A DNA stretch of 64,000 nt from an uncultured Aquimarina sp. (GTDB lineage: Bacteria; Bacteroidota; Bacteroidia; Flavobacteriales; Flavobacteriaceae): positions 1 to 64,000 of the forward strand of contig CANMLW010000002.1 of assembly GCA_947498705.1 (NCBI GenBank), in the 5' to 3' direction. The notes below the pieces were generated by a model. It was given only the letters and a program-made list of their open reading frames with translations. It did not search any database and had not been told where the DNA came from. A program made the translations under genes and the position numbers. This document shows positions 44,393 to 53,314 of the stretch, piece after piece. The stretch's first letter is position 1; each line of letters starts with the position of its first letter.

Positions 44393-47275
44393 ATGACCCT
44401 ACAAAAACAGATTAGGCGATCCTTGGTTTTTATGTTGCTGTTGGCAAATTATTTGTGTGCCCAGATTCAGTTTACAGCTTATAAAACAGAGGATGGGTTA
44501 CCTCATGATTTTACGTTTCAGATGTACCAGGATAAAGATGGTTATCTGTGGATTGGTACAGATGATGGTTTGACAAAATATAACGGTAGAGATTTCGAGG
44601 TTTTTAATAGAAGCGATGGTTTTAGAACAAATTATATCGTTGATATTAAAAAATATAATCAAGATACTGTTGCGCTTGCTGTGTACAAAGGAGGACTTCA
44701 TTTTATGGTAAATGATTCTATTTTTAAACCAAATATAAAGGACGATGAGGTTTCTAGAATTGATAATCTTGCCATACTTGGTAACGATATTTGTGCTGCT
44801 AGAAACGATGCGGTATACGTATATTATGAAAGAAAAAATAAGCTGAAATTTAGAAGAAAAGAATTAATGCTGTTTAAAGATACATGCGGAGATATAAAAT
44901 TTGGAAAAGGGAGATTTAAGCATGATATATACAGCAGAGGAAAAATTATCGATAGTACGTATTATTTTTTTACAGGGCCTATGTTTAGGCCCCACCCCAG
45001 ACTTTTAAAAGGTATTCATAAACATGTATCTAATGAAGAAACAGCTTTAGTCTTTCCTTTTTTAAAAGAGAAGTATATAAATTGGTTTGACAGGTATGAT
45101 GAGCATACATTTTTAGCCACAGAAAAAGATCACCTTTTTATCTTTAATAAGGATAGTATTATTAGAGAAATCAAATATGATTTTAATGATGAGATTATTC
45201 AAAAATATATAAGAACAACAGCTTATGAAGTGTTTGCGGTAAACGAACTCCAAACAGGAAATGATGTGATTTATGTCTACGATAAAAACAACAATAGTTG
45301 GCATCGATTATCAGATCAAATAGATGCTTCGTTTTTAGTTAGTGATATTCTGGTAGATAAAGACGAAAATGTATGGATTACGACAAATGCCAGTGGCTTG
45401 TTTAAAATAATGAATACTCAAAAAATAGTAAAAGAAACACTGCTTAAGGAAGATGCTATCGTCGATATCGCTATCGGTCAGGAAGACGAAGTTTTTTTTC
45501 TAAAATATAAAAGTATTTATGGATACAATTTTAAAACAAAAAACCTATCTCCCATGGTGTTTGATTATCATGTTACAAGGTTTATGGAAAACGAACTTTG
45601 TACCAATGTAATACCATTACAATTTATAAAAGAGGACGAAAGAAGAAAAGAAATATTAGAATATGAAATAGTTGGGTCAATGTACTTTCATAAACAAAAA
45701 GGGAAATATGTGTTTTCTTATCTTGGAGCATCTTTAAGTAGAACAGACCTGGAAACTGGTAAAGTCACAAGTTTTTTTGTTAATAATAGAGATAATATTG
45801 TCATTAATGACATCGCTTTTTTTAAAGATGAAGTATGGGTGGCTACAAACAATGGAATCTTCATCTATGACATTGATTCTTTGACATGTCTTAGACACTT
45901 AAGAACTAATGAGGGATTAAAAAAACTATATATTCAAAAATTAGTGAGTTTTTCTAATAAAGGGATGTGGTGTGTAACCTCTGATGGAGTTTCTTTGATC
46001 AAAGCAAATAATGAAATCGTTCATTATGGCGAGAAAGAAGGCTTAGCTTCTACCAGGATTAATAATATATTTTTGGATCACAGAGATGTTTTATGGATCG
46101 CTACTCAAAAAGGATTTTCAATTTTGAAAGATGAGATATTTTATAATTTTGGGAATAAGCAAGGCTTCATATCCTCTTACGCATCAACGGTGATAGAAGA
46201 CCGCAATCATCAAATTTGGGTGGCAGGTAATAAAGGAGTAGCTAGAATCGATAATACAAAACCGTTTTTACCTATAACTGCGCCACGATTAATTGTAAAA
46301 CAAGAAGAAAGTAATTTTAATTTAGACATCATAGATTATTCAGAAGTTCCTGTACTAACAGAATACAGATCAAATACTACTGATGCATGGGTACCCATAG
46401 CATCGAATATTATCAACACCCAAAATTATGCCCCCGGGAAGCATTATTTGCAATTTAGAGCCAGAAATTTGAATAGTAACTGGAAGTATTCTAAAGAACA
46501 TTATTTTACCATACCACAAGTATGGTATAAGAATATCTGGGTTATTGTTTCGGCATCTTTATTAGTAGTTACCATAATTACCATTTTGGTGTATTCGCAA
46601 TTGTTAAAAGTATCCCGACGCAATGTATTATTAAGAGATACAATTGCTCAATCAACCAAATTAGAAAAAGAATTAAGTACGGTTAGAGAAAACGTGGCAC
46701 AAGATTTTCATGATGAGCTAGGAAATAAGTTAGCAGGTATTTCTGTGCTTTCAGAATTGATTATGAAAGACAAAGAGATACAAAACTCTAAGTCTATAGA
46801 AATGGTGTCTCAAGTAAGAAAAGATGCAAAAGATTTATATTTTGGGATTAAAGATTTTGTGTGGTCTATAGACTCTAAAAGTGATAACTTAAACGAACTT
46901 TTGTTTTACTTAACCGATTTTGGCGAAGAATTATTTCAGAATAAAGGAATCACTTTTAAAATAGAAAAAAATCAAATCGAGAAAGACATAAAACTACCAT
47001 ACTACTGGAGTAGACAGTTGTTACTAATGTTTAAAGAGATTATGACAAATAGCCTTAAACATGCTGATGCTACACAAGTAACATTGAGTTTTTATAAAAT
47101 TGAAAATACCTTAAAAATTACATTTACAGATAACGGAAAGGGGTTTGATATAAATAATCTAAAAAGAAAGAATGGTTTAAATAATATTCATAAAAGAGCG
47201 CATAGAATAGGAGGAAAGCTTACCATAAAATCGATCCCAGGAACCAGTATAGAGTTTTTGGGTGATTTAGGATAA
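44393..47275 (+). CDS. Propeller-type sensor histidine kinase (HisKA_3, NarL class)
   Basis: From the ATG at 44393 (MTLQKQIRR) the protein has 960 residues. A signal peptide (ends LCAQ) is followed by a large periplasmic sensor of two-component regulator propeller repeats (TEDGLPHDFTFQMYQDKDGY, IWVAGNKGVAR) up to about residue 625, a Y_Y_Y domain, one membrane helix near 712-736, a HisKA_3 dimerisation domain with the phospho-acceptor His in QDFHDELGNKLAG (near 773) and a HATPase (FTDNGKGFDI near 910). Such kinases sense extracellular oligosaccharides or other surface ligands. The cognate regulator gene follows after 106 bp. Confidence 0.92.
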   Translation: MTLQKQIRRSLVFMLLLANYLCAQIQFTAYKTEDGLPHDFTFQMYQDKDGYLWIGTDDGLTKYNGRDFEVFNRSDGFRTNYIVDIKKYNQDTVALAVYKGGLHFMVNDSIFKPNIKDDEVSRIDNLAILGNDICAARNDAVYVYYERKNKLKFRRKELMLFKDTCGDIKFGKGRFKHDIYSRGKIIDSTYYFFTGPMFRPHPRLLKGIHKHVSNEETALVFPFLKEKYINWFDRYDEHTFLATEKDHLFIFNKDSIIREIKYDFNDEIIQKYIRTTAYEVFAVNELQTGNDVIYVYDKNNNSWHRLSDQIDASFLVSDILVDKDENVWITTNASGLFKIMNTQKIVKETLLKEDAIVDIAIGQEDEVFFLKYKSIYGYNFKTKNLSPMVFDYHVTRFMENELCTNVIPLQFIKEDERRKEILEYEIVGSMYFHKQKGKYVFSYLGASLSRTDLETGKVTSFFVNNRDNIVINDIAFFKDEVWVATNNGIFIYDIDSLTCLRHLRTNEGLKKLYIQKLVSFSNKGMWCVTSDGVSLIKANNEIVHYGEKEGLASTRINNIFLDHRDVLWIATQKGFSILKDEIFYNFGNKQGFISSYASTVIEDRNHQIWVAGNKGVARIDNTKPFLPITAPRLIVKQEESNFNLDIIDYSEVPVLTEYRSNTTDAWVPIASNIINTQNYAPGKHYLQFRARNLNSNWKYSKEHYFTIPQVWYKNIWVIVSASLLVVTIITILVYSQLLKVSRRNVLLRDTIAQSTKLEKELSTVRENVAQDFHDELGNKLAGISVLSELIMKDKEIQNSKSIEMVSQVRKDAKDLYFGIKDFVWSIDSKSDNLNELLFYLTDFGEELFQNKGITFKIEKNQIEKDIKLPYYWSRQLLLMFKEIMTNSLKHADATQVTLSFYKIENTLKITFTDNGKGFDINNLKRKNGLNNIHKRAHRIGGKLTIKSIPGTSIEFLGDLG

Positions 47276-47298
47276 AACTACCTTTTTATGGTGGGAGA
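47276..47298 (-). promoter_or_regulatory. Motif 2 (inverted) between kinase and regulator genes
   Basis: Read on the minus strand it is TCTCCCACCATAAAAAGGTA followed by GTT, a slightly degenerate copy of motifs 1 and 3. It starts one base past the kinase stop codon. Confidence 0.45.
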
Positions 47299-47381
47299 AA
47301 TGTTAAAAGTAATTGTGATATTTGAAGTTATGAAAAACCGTGTACTATTTTCGGAATTAAAATAGTTTGAAAACCAGTAAA

Positions 47382-47990
47382 ATGAAACGAGTAATTCTTA
47401 TCGAAGATTATGATATTGTACTACAATCTTATAAAAAGATTATAGATAACTCAGAGGGTTTTAAAGTAGTTGGAACCTATCATAACTGTGAAGATGCGTT
47501 GATTAATATAAAGAAACTAGCCCCTGATTATGTAATGATTGATATTACATTGCCAGGCATGAATGGCATTGAGGGAATTAGGCATATAAAATCAAAACTC
47601 CCCAAAGTGTCTATCATTGTAGTTACCGTACATGAAAATTCTAAATATGTTTTTGAAGCTTTATGTGCTGGGGCAGTTGGCTATTTAACAAAGAGTACCG
47701 GAACAGATAAATTATTGCAAGCTTTGAATCAGGCCGAAGATGGGGGAGCACCAATGAGCATAAATATTGCACGTATGGTGGTAGAGTCATTTCAGGAAAA
47801 AAAGTTTGAAGAATTAACAGAAAGAGAAAATCGTGTATTGACTTTATTATCAGATGGGAAAAGCTATGCCAATATAGGAGAGGATCTAAATGTAAGTTTA
47901 AATACTATAAAATACCATGTTCGTAATATTTATGAAAAACTACACGTAAAAAATAAATCAGAAGCAATTCGACTATTTAAAAGTAAATAA
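47382..47990 (+). CDS. NarL/FixJ-family response regulator
   Basis: From the ATG at 47382 the protein has 202 residues. The receiver domain (1-125) carries the acidic pair in LIEDYD, the phospho-acceptor Asp about residue 54 in VMIDITLPGMNG, the Thr in VVTVHE and the Lys in LTKSTG. The C-terminal LuxR-type helix-turn-helix (about 140-200) contains LTERENRVLTLLSDGKSY and IKYHVRNIYEKLHVKNKSEA. It is the partner of the kinase upstream. Candidate targets are the promoters carrying the CCCACC..GGGTAGTTT motif. It is followed 15 bp downstream by a 97-bp repeat. Confidence 0.94.
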   Translation: MKRVILIEDYDIVLQSYKKIIDNSEGFKVVGTYHNCEDALINIKKLAPDYVMIDITLPGMNGIEGIRHIKSKLPKVSIIVVTVHENSKYVFEALCAGAVGYLTKSTGTDKLLQALNQAEDGGAPMSINIARMVVESFQEKKFEELTERENRVLTLLSDGKSYANIGEDLNVSLNTIKYHVRNIYEKLHVKNKSEAIRLFKSK

Positions 47991-48005
47991 TACTTCTTTT
48001 TAATA

Positions 48006-48102
48006 CACATTGTGGAGTTTAATTCTCCGAGGCTTGCCTCGAAATGTAAAAACTGTTTTTCCGCTGGATGCCTCGTGAGCTTGCTCTGTGGTAGTTGACT
48101 AA
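48006..48102 (+). repeat. 97-bp dispersed repeat, copy 1
   Basis: Begins CACATTGTGGAGTTTAATTC and ends GTGGTAGTTGACTAA. It contains two short hairpins with TT loops, CGAGGCTTGCCTCG at 48028-48041 and GAGCTTGCTC. It differs from copy 2 (55054-55150) at six positions and from copy 3 (61920-62015) at more. It lies 15 bp after the response regulator stop. Confidence 0.85.
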
Positions 48103-48400
48103 TAAATCTTGTTAAACGAGTAAATGATAAGAGTAACAAAAGGGCGCCTAATTTTTTAGACACCCTAGTTTTATTTATGCTAATCTTTTTAAATTAAAAC
48201 CCCAAAATCAGCATAGTATCGACTTCATTTTATTTGATTGTTACTTATATGTCTAATAGTTTTAATGGTTAATGAATAATTATATCGATATTAGCTTTTA
48301 AAGCCCACTTGCTTAAGGGCTGCCCTCTTTTTGGTTAACCATGTTTGATAAGTGATCAGTTTACAAACACAAGGCAAATGTATAAACAGACCAGACACAT

Positions 48401-48428
48401 TCTCCCACCCAAAAAGGGTAGTTTCCTC
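48401..48428 (+). promoter_or_regulatory. Motif 3: CCCACCCAAAAAGGGTAGTTT upstream of lpxH
   Basis: TCTCCCACCCAAAAAGGGTA followed by GTTTCCTC, the longest match to motif 1. It lies about 50 bp upstream of the -7 box of lpxH, so it is not placed like motif 1 relative to the promoter. Confidence 0.45.
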
Positions 48429-48458
48429 TTTTTTTGTGATCAACAATAGTTTCTCATA

Positions 48459-48486
48459 TTTTGCTAAAACAAAACAAGTATATTTG
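48459..48486 (+). promoter_or_regulatory. Promoter of lpxH (-33 TTTTG and -7 TATATTTG)
   Basis: TTTTG at 48459-48463 and TATATTTG at 48479-48486 are spaced like the Bacteroidota -33/-7 pair. The ATG follows 8 bp later, giving a very short leader. Confidence 0.6.
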
Positions 48487-48494
48487 TTCTGGAA

Positions 48495-49274
48495 ATGGAA
48501 GAAAAGAATCAACATCACATAGAAATCCCTATTGGGAAAAAGGTATATTTTGCGAGTGACAATCATTTAGGAGCTCCAACATCAGAAAAGAGTTTTCCGC
48601 GAGAACAAAAGTTTGTAAGTTGGCTGGATGAGGTTAAAAAAGACGCAGGTGCTATCTTTTTATTAGGAGATCTTTTTGATTTTTGGTTCGAATATAAAAC
48701 GGTAGTTCCTAAAGGGTTTACCAGAACCATGGGAAAACTGGCAGAAATTACAGATGCAGGAATACCAGTATATTACTTTGTAGGCAATCATGATCTGTGG
48801 ATGAATGGATATTTTGAAGAAGAGCTTAATATACCTGTGTATCATAAACCACAAGAATTTACCTTCAATACTACTACTTTTTTTATTGGCCACGGTGATG
48901 GTCTGGGGCCTGGAGACAAAGGATATAAACGAATGAAGAAAGTGTTTACAAATCCTGTATCAAAATGGCTTTTTAGATGGTTACATCCAGATTTAGGTGT
49001 GCGATTAGGACAATACCTTTCTGTAAAGAACAAACTGATTTCTGGTGATGAGGATGTAACTTTTTTAGGAGAAGATAATGAATGGTTGGTACAGTACTGT
49101 AAAAGAAAACTAGCAACTAAACATAGAGATCATTTTGTTTTTGGTCATAGACATCTTCCTATGGAAATAAAATTAAATGAAAAATCCAGCTATACGAATC
49201 TTGGAGATTGGATTCTTCATTATACCTATGCAGTTTTTGACGGAAATGAACTGAAATTAGAGAAATTTGAATAA
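48495..49274 (+). CDS. lpxH: UDP-2,3-diacylglucosamine pyrophosphatase LpxH
   Basis: Hydrolyses UDP-2,3-diacylglucosamine to lipid X in lipid A synthesis. The 259-residue metallophosphoesterase has the full motif series: FASDNHLGAP, GDLFDFWFEY, VGNHDLWM, GHGDGLGPGDKGY and FGHRHLP. The N-terminus lacks a signal peptide, consistent with a peripheral cytoplasmic-face enzyme. It is transcribed alone from the promoter described above and converges with the ABC ATPase gene; the two genes are adjacent without a gap (49274/49275). Confidence 0.92.
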   Translation: MEEKNQHHIEIPIGKKVYFASDNHLGAPTSEKSFPREQKFVSWLDEVKKDAGAIFLLGDLFDFWFEYKTVVPKGFTRTMGKLAEITDAGIPVYYFVGNHDLWMNGYFEEELNIPVYHKPQEFTFNTTTFFIGHGDGLGPGDKGYKRMKKVFTNPVSKWLFRWLHPDLGVRLGQYLSVKNKLISGDEDVTFLGEDNEWLVQYCKRKLATKHRDHFVFGHRHLPMEIKLNEKSSYTNLGDWILHYTYAVFDGNELKLEKFE

Positions 49275-50246
49275 CTAAAATACCGTTCTTTTCTGAAAGA
49301 TTTCTTCTGCTATGGTAATCCCAACTATTTCTGGAGCTTTTAATGCCTTATTGTGATTAAAAAAGACGATAGTGTTTTCAAAAACTGCTTCGGTCAAATA
49401 ATCATTACCAATAAAATAAGCATTTTTAACCCTTACTTTTTTATCAGAATTTTGATCTACTTTTATTTCATGCGGATAGATCAAAACGGTACCTTCCTTT
49501 TTCGAATTTGTAAATAAAGAAAGCGCCATTTCATTTACCTCACCAAATAAAGATGCTACATAATAGTTAGTAGGATTTTGATATAAATCGATAGTGTTTT
49601 TTTGAGTTAATATTTCTCCCTGTCGAATGACAATGGTTTGATCTGTAAAAGATAGAATATCTGTTTTATCATGAGTAGCGGTAATGCTGGTGATTTTATT
49701 TCGTTTCAAGTACCTATAAAGGTTTCTTCGTAAAGAACTTCTCCTAAAATTATCAATATTACCAAAAGGCTCATCCAATAAAAGTACTTCAGGTCTTTTG
49801 GCCAATGCTTTTGCCAACGCTACTCTTTGTTTTTGACCCCCACTCAAGTTTTCTACCTTAGTATGGGCAAAATCGATCATTTCTACGATTTCTAACAGTT
49901 CATTTACACGGCCTCGTTTTTGCTCTGGTTCAAAATTGGATAGATATTGACCTATATTTTCTGCAACACTTCTAAAAGGCTGTAATTCGAATCCTTGAGA
50001 AAGATATTTCATTTTCTCTTCACCAGGAACAAGATGAAAGAGCGGACCCAATAACTTTTCATCATCCCAAAAAAGTTCGCCATTTTGAACTTGCAAAAGG
50101 CCATAAATGATTTTTAATAAGGTACTTTTTCCACAACCACTGGCTCCGATAAGAGCAATGTGTTGTCCCTTTTCTATATTGAAACTTACATTTTTTAAGA
50201 CAGGTTGAGTGTCGTAAGCAAAAGATATATTTTCGACTCTAAGCAT
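49275..50246 (-). CDS. ABC transporter ATP-binding protein
   Basis: From the ATG at 50246 the protein has 323 residues (the frame extends two codons to a TTG). Walker A GASGCGKST near residue 36, Q-loop region YLSQGFELQPFR, signature LSGGQKQRVALAKALA, Walker B LLLDEPFGN and the H-loop ATHDKTD are intact. Residues about 235-323 form a TOBE-like C-terminal domain (NEMALSLFTNSKKEG, KVRVKNAYFIGNDYLTEA) as in iron, spermidine or sulfate importers. No permease or binding protein is adjacent, so this is an orphan ATPase or its partner is elsewhere. Substrate is unknown. Confidence 0.88.
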   Translation of the reverse strand: MLRVENISFAYDTQPVLKNVSFNIEKGQHIALIGASGCGKSTLLKIIYGLLQVQNGELFWDDEKLLGPLFHLVPGEEKMKYLSQGFELQPFRSVAENIGQYLSNFEPEQKRGRVNELLEIVEMIDFAHTKVENLSGGQKQRVALAKALAKRPEVLLLDEPFGNIDNFRRSSLRRNLYRYLKRNKITSITATHDKTDILSFTDQTIVIRQGEILTQKNTIDLYQNPTNYYVASLFGEVNEMALSLFTNSKKEGTVLIYPHEIKVDQNSDKKVRVKNAYFIGNDYLTEAVFENTIVFFNHNKALKAPEIVGITIAEEIFQKRTVF

Positions 50247-50273
50247 TCTCAAATATATTGAACTTTGATCAAA

Positions 50274-50310
50274 AAAAAACCCGCTTTTGCAAATGAAAAA
50301 CGGGTTTTTT
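50274..50310 (-). terminator. Intrinsic terminator of the S8/T9SS protease gene
   Basis: AAAAAACCCG and CGGGTTTTTT form a 10-bp stem with a 17-nt loop and a long T-tract on the minus strand. It lies 126 bp past the protease stop and just upstream of the ABC ATPase gene. Confidence 0.75.
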
Positions 50311-50436
50311 AAAAAATTATGGTTGTAATTATGCTTACACTTATTTAAACAGTGAATCTTTTCTGATATGCGCCTGCTTTGGAGCAGGTAAATACCCTAG
50401 TTAGACTACTGCATCTAGACAAAAGAATACGATCAT

Positions 50437-52968
50437 TTATCTGATAATTATTCTTTCAAAAGAATCTTTGTGGTTACTATATTTAGTTTTTACAGTATAT
50501 ATACCTTTGGTATAACCCGACAGATCTATTTGTTTTTTAATTTTTCCTGTATCGTATATTGAATTTTCATAAATACGTTGCCCTAAAAAGTTGAACACTG
50601 TAATTTGTTCTATCTCTTTTTCGTTTTCTACGATATTAATAACACCAGTAGATGGATTAGGATATATTTTACTCTCTAATTCTGATCCATCTTTACGATA
50701 ATTATAGTAATTACTATATCTGTTCTCCTCTCCATTAATAATAGAGAACCTCATAAAGGTAAGACGACCTATAGTATAGTTTACTTTTGGAGTGGCAGAA
50801 AGCGTATATTTCCCATTCGTTACAAAAGGATTTTCCTGATCCTCAAAAGCGATGTATGGTGCTGTAAAATCTTTGGCACTTCGATAACCAGAACCAAGAG
50901 AGAACATTCCAAAACGAACGGTTCCTTCATTGCTATCTCCAAAGTTTACTAAAGCTTCTATATTTATTTTTCCACCTTCTATAGAAGACAAATCAATCTC
51001 ATCACCTTTAAATAAGGTACCTAAAACATCATTTGTGGTTGCGTTTCTAACCTGAAAACGATAGATACTAGGGTAAGGTAAAATACTTGCTGTTGCTACA
51101 TCTGCTTGTATAAATCCATGCCCCGTACTAAAATCAAAACCTGGATCTCTAAAATCAATGGCGGTATTTATAAAAGCGGTAAGAATTTCATCTTTTGTTA
51201 AATCTCTTCCTAAATCTCGTCTGGCAACTTCTTGCATTAGAACAGCTGCAGCCGCAGCATGTGGCGCTGCAGAAGAGGTTCCGAAAAAATTAGGGAAACC
51301 ATCATTTTCTATATCGCCATCACCAGTTGCGCCAAAAAAGGAAGTGTTTGCCCCATGAGGACCCATAAAGTCTGGTTTGTTACGAACAATAGGAGCTATA
51401 GGGTTACCATCTCTATCTAATAAAACAGCAGTACCACCTGCAGAAGAATTAAACCAAGGTTGCAATGTACCGCCAAATTGTGGAGTATTATTATAATTTA
51501 CTGCGCCAACAGTAATAGCTCCGGCAGCATTTGCATGACCTACCAAAGTACCGGTAAAGGGTCTAAATCCAAAATTAGTGGCTTGATTTATAAATTTTAT
51601 TCTACCTGGGTTTGGACCTTCTACAACACCAATGGCAATACTAAGATTTAAAGGTTCTTCTGTAAGATTTGTAAAATTATTAACTCTTTCAAAAGGCACT
51701 TCATTTGTGATACTGGTGTGCGTACTCCATGCAATAGGACTTCTTACACCGTTTCTTTCGCCTATAATCATGATTGTTAAATCACTATCAGGACCTGGGC
51801 CTTCTGGGTTTGCAAAAATGGAAGGATCATCCCATTGCATTGTTAGATTTGGTCTTTGACCAGGATTTAACACAAAAGGTAAAGTCGGAACAGCAATCGT
51901 GTCGTTATTTACAACTATTTCTTCTGTATGGTCATTTCCAAAATCATGTAAACGTCCCCATGGCCCGCCTATATCAATGCCAGAATCTACAAAATCTGCT
52001 TCGTAAGAATTTAACCCAGCATTAAGAGCTGCGGTAAAATATGTTATTCCCCTAGTAGTTATATCATCTATGGCTTGGTTAAGGACACCGTCCTGAAAGT
52101 ATGGTTCGTCAAAATAATTAATATCGTCTACAATAAAATCTACACCAGCATCGGCTAGTTCATAAATCCCATCAACATAATCTTCTATCCCCAAAAAAGC
52201 AGTACGAACAAAGATTTCTGCTCCTGGTGCTATGTCATGAATAATTTCTGCCATTGCACGTCCTTCATCCACAGATGAATTATTTAATAGAAAATCAGGT
52301 CCTTCTCTCAACAATACTACTTCTTGGGTATATCCATTTGGGTTATTGGCACCTGGCAAATCACCATCTATAACAGACTGTGCTGCGTCTTCTAATAAAT
52401 CATAACTATTAGACATTACTCCTATTCGAATGCCAGTTCCATCTACTTTTAGATTTTCACGAACCGCCTTGGTAAGCATTGAGATATCTCCTTGAGTAAC
52501 AGTTTTTCCTGTTTTTACCGATGCTCTTTTTTCTTTAGAGAAAAAAGAATTTGTGTTTTGAGAAGTAGTTTGAGCAGCACAATGCTTTAATGATGTCAAG
52601 GACTCTAAAGATGTTATTTTATCTATAGGAATCCATGCGGTTACATATTTACCTCTTATTTTACATCGTTTTGCACCAATTGATGCTAAATCTTTTTCTA
52701 ATGCAATTACACTTTGATTAGGAAAAGCTCTTACCAAAACAGCATTATTATCAACGATGACTCCTTCGGTATTTTTATCAATAACCGATTGTAAATCTAA
52801 ACTTAGTTTAGAAAGTGTGCCTCGTTTTAGATAGTTAGCTTTCGAGGCTGTTTTTTTAATGTTACCATTTTCTAATTCTTGTACTTCTAATGTTTTTTGT
52901 GCTTGTGACTCTGTGACTACAAAGCAAAAAACTGTCAGTATTCCCGCAACAATGTTCTTGTATTTCAT
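50437..52968 (-). CDS. Secreted S8 subtilase with T9SS sorting domain
   Basis: An 843-residue exported serine protease. The signal peptide (ends SQAQ) precedes an N-terminal propeptide-like region, then the S8 core with Asp region in GIRIGVMSNSYD, EGRAMAEIIHDIAPGAEI (the presumed His) and Ser in FGTSSAAPHAAAAAVLM. The C-terminal 80 residues, starting YPNPSTGVINI and ending SFERIIIR, are a type A T9SS sorting domain: cleaved in export and retained at or released from the cell surface. The substrate is unknown; degradation of extracellular protein is likely. Transcribed alone. Confidence 0.9.
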   Translation of the reverse strand: MKYKNIVAGILTVFCFVVTESQAQKTLEVQELENGNIKKTASKANYLKRGTLSKLSLDLQSVIDKNTEGVIVDNNAVLVRAFPNQSVIALEKDLASIGAKRCKIRGKYVTAWIPIDKITSLESLTSLKHCAAQTTSQNTNSFFSKEKRASVKTGKTVTQGDISMLTKAVRENLKVDGTGIRIGVMSNSYDLLEDAAQSVIDGDLPGANNPNGYTQEVVLLREGPDFLLNNSSVDEGRAMAEIIHDIAPGAEIFVRTAFLGIEDYVDGIYELADAGVDFIVDDINYFDEPYFQDGVLNQAIDDITTRGITYFTAALNAGLNSYEADFVDSGIDIGGPWGRLHDFGNDHTEEIVVNNDTIAVPTLPFVLNPGQRPNLTMQWDDPSIFANPEGPGPDSDLTIMIIGERNGVRSPIAWSTHTSITNEVPFERVNNFTNLTEEPLNLSIAIGVVEGPNPGRIKFINQATNFGFRPFTGTLVGHANAAGAITVGAVNYNNTPQFGGTLQPWFNSSAGGTAVLLDRDGNPIAPIVRNKPDFMGPHGANTSFFGATGDGDIENDGFPNFFGTSSAAPHAAAAAVLMQEVARRDLGRDLTKDEILTAFINTAIDFRDPGFDFSTGHGFIQADVATASILPYPSIYRFQVRNATTNDVLGTLFKGDEIDLSSIEGGKINIEALVNFGDSNEGTVRFGMFSLGSGYRSAKDFTAPYIAFEDQENPFVTNGKYTLSATPKVNYTIGRLTFMRFSIINGEENRYSNYYNYRKDGSELESKIYPNPSTGVINIVENEKEIEQITVFNFLGQRIYENSIYDTGKIKKQIDLSGYTKGIYTVKTKYSNHKDSFERIIIR

Positions 52969-53314
52969 AATACTTTTAACTTTTAATGTGTTTGTGTTCG
53001 TGTTTACTTTAAATTAATCTTATTGAACACCAAATCGGTTTATGAAACCATGTATTTGTATAGTGGGGGGAGTACAATACCTAGACAAAACTTAAAATGT
53101 CTATATATGCGAATTGTTTATTAAAAGACAATGCAAAGCTCCAAAAAGAATGAGGATATTTTGCATTGGTATAACATAAAAAAAGTCTACAAATTATATG
53201 GAATGGTAATAAATAGGTCTACAAAAAGTCTACAGATATACTAAACCCTATAAATCAGAGGTTTTTAATATATTTATAATACCTATAAAACTTTTGTTAA
53301 AATTGAAAGCCCTC
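52969..53314. other. 346-bp divergent intergenic region
   Basis: Separates the subtilase (minus) from the TPR-LuxR regulator (plus). AT-rich, with a short G-run at 53065-53070. No recognisable TAnnTTTG box or repeat was found. It should hold both promoters. Confidence 0.5.

Larger units (their letters stand above)
47991..48494. other. 504-bp intergenic region after the response regulator
   Basis: Contains repeat copy 1 (48006-48102), an imperfect stem near 48139-48169 that may be a terminator (AGGGCGCCTAA against TTAGACACCCT with two mismatches), motif 3 (48401-48428) and the lpxH promoter. No convincing gene. Confidence 0.6.

Noticed and set aside
43481..47990. Peptide genes and the adjacent two-component system as a quorum-sensing unit
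   Set aside because: Attractive because peptide and kinase genes are divergent neighbours, but the propeller-type kinase is the sort usually linked to surface polymers, and no exporter is present; nothing in the sequence shows a functional link.
47930..48163. 77-residue minus-strand frame across the regulator end and repeat copy 1
   Set aside because: Runs antisense through the end of a real gene and through the repeat; no start signals or motifs.
48291..48566. 91-residue minus-strand frame ending in KKRAALKQVGFKS
   Set aside because: It overlaps the lpxH start and promoter, has no recognisable domain and no promoter of its own.
49275..50246. ABC ATPase as exporter of the double-glycine peptides
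   Set aside because: It has no C39 peptidase domain and no membrane helices, and its TOBE-like tail fits an importer ATPase.
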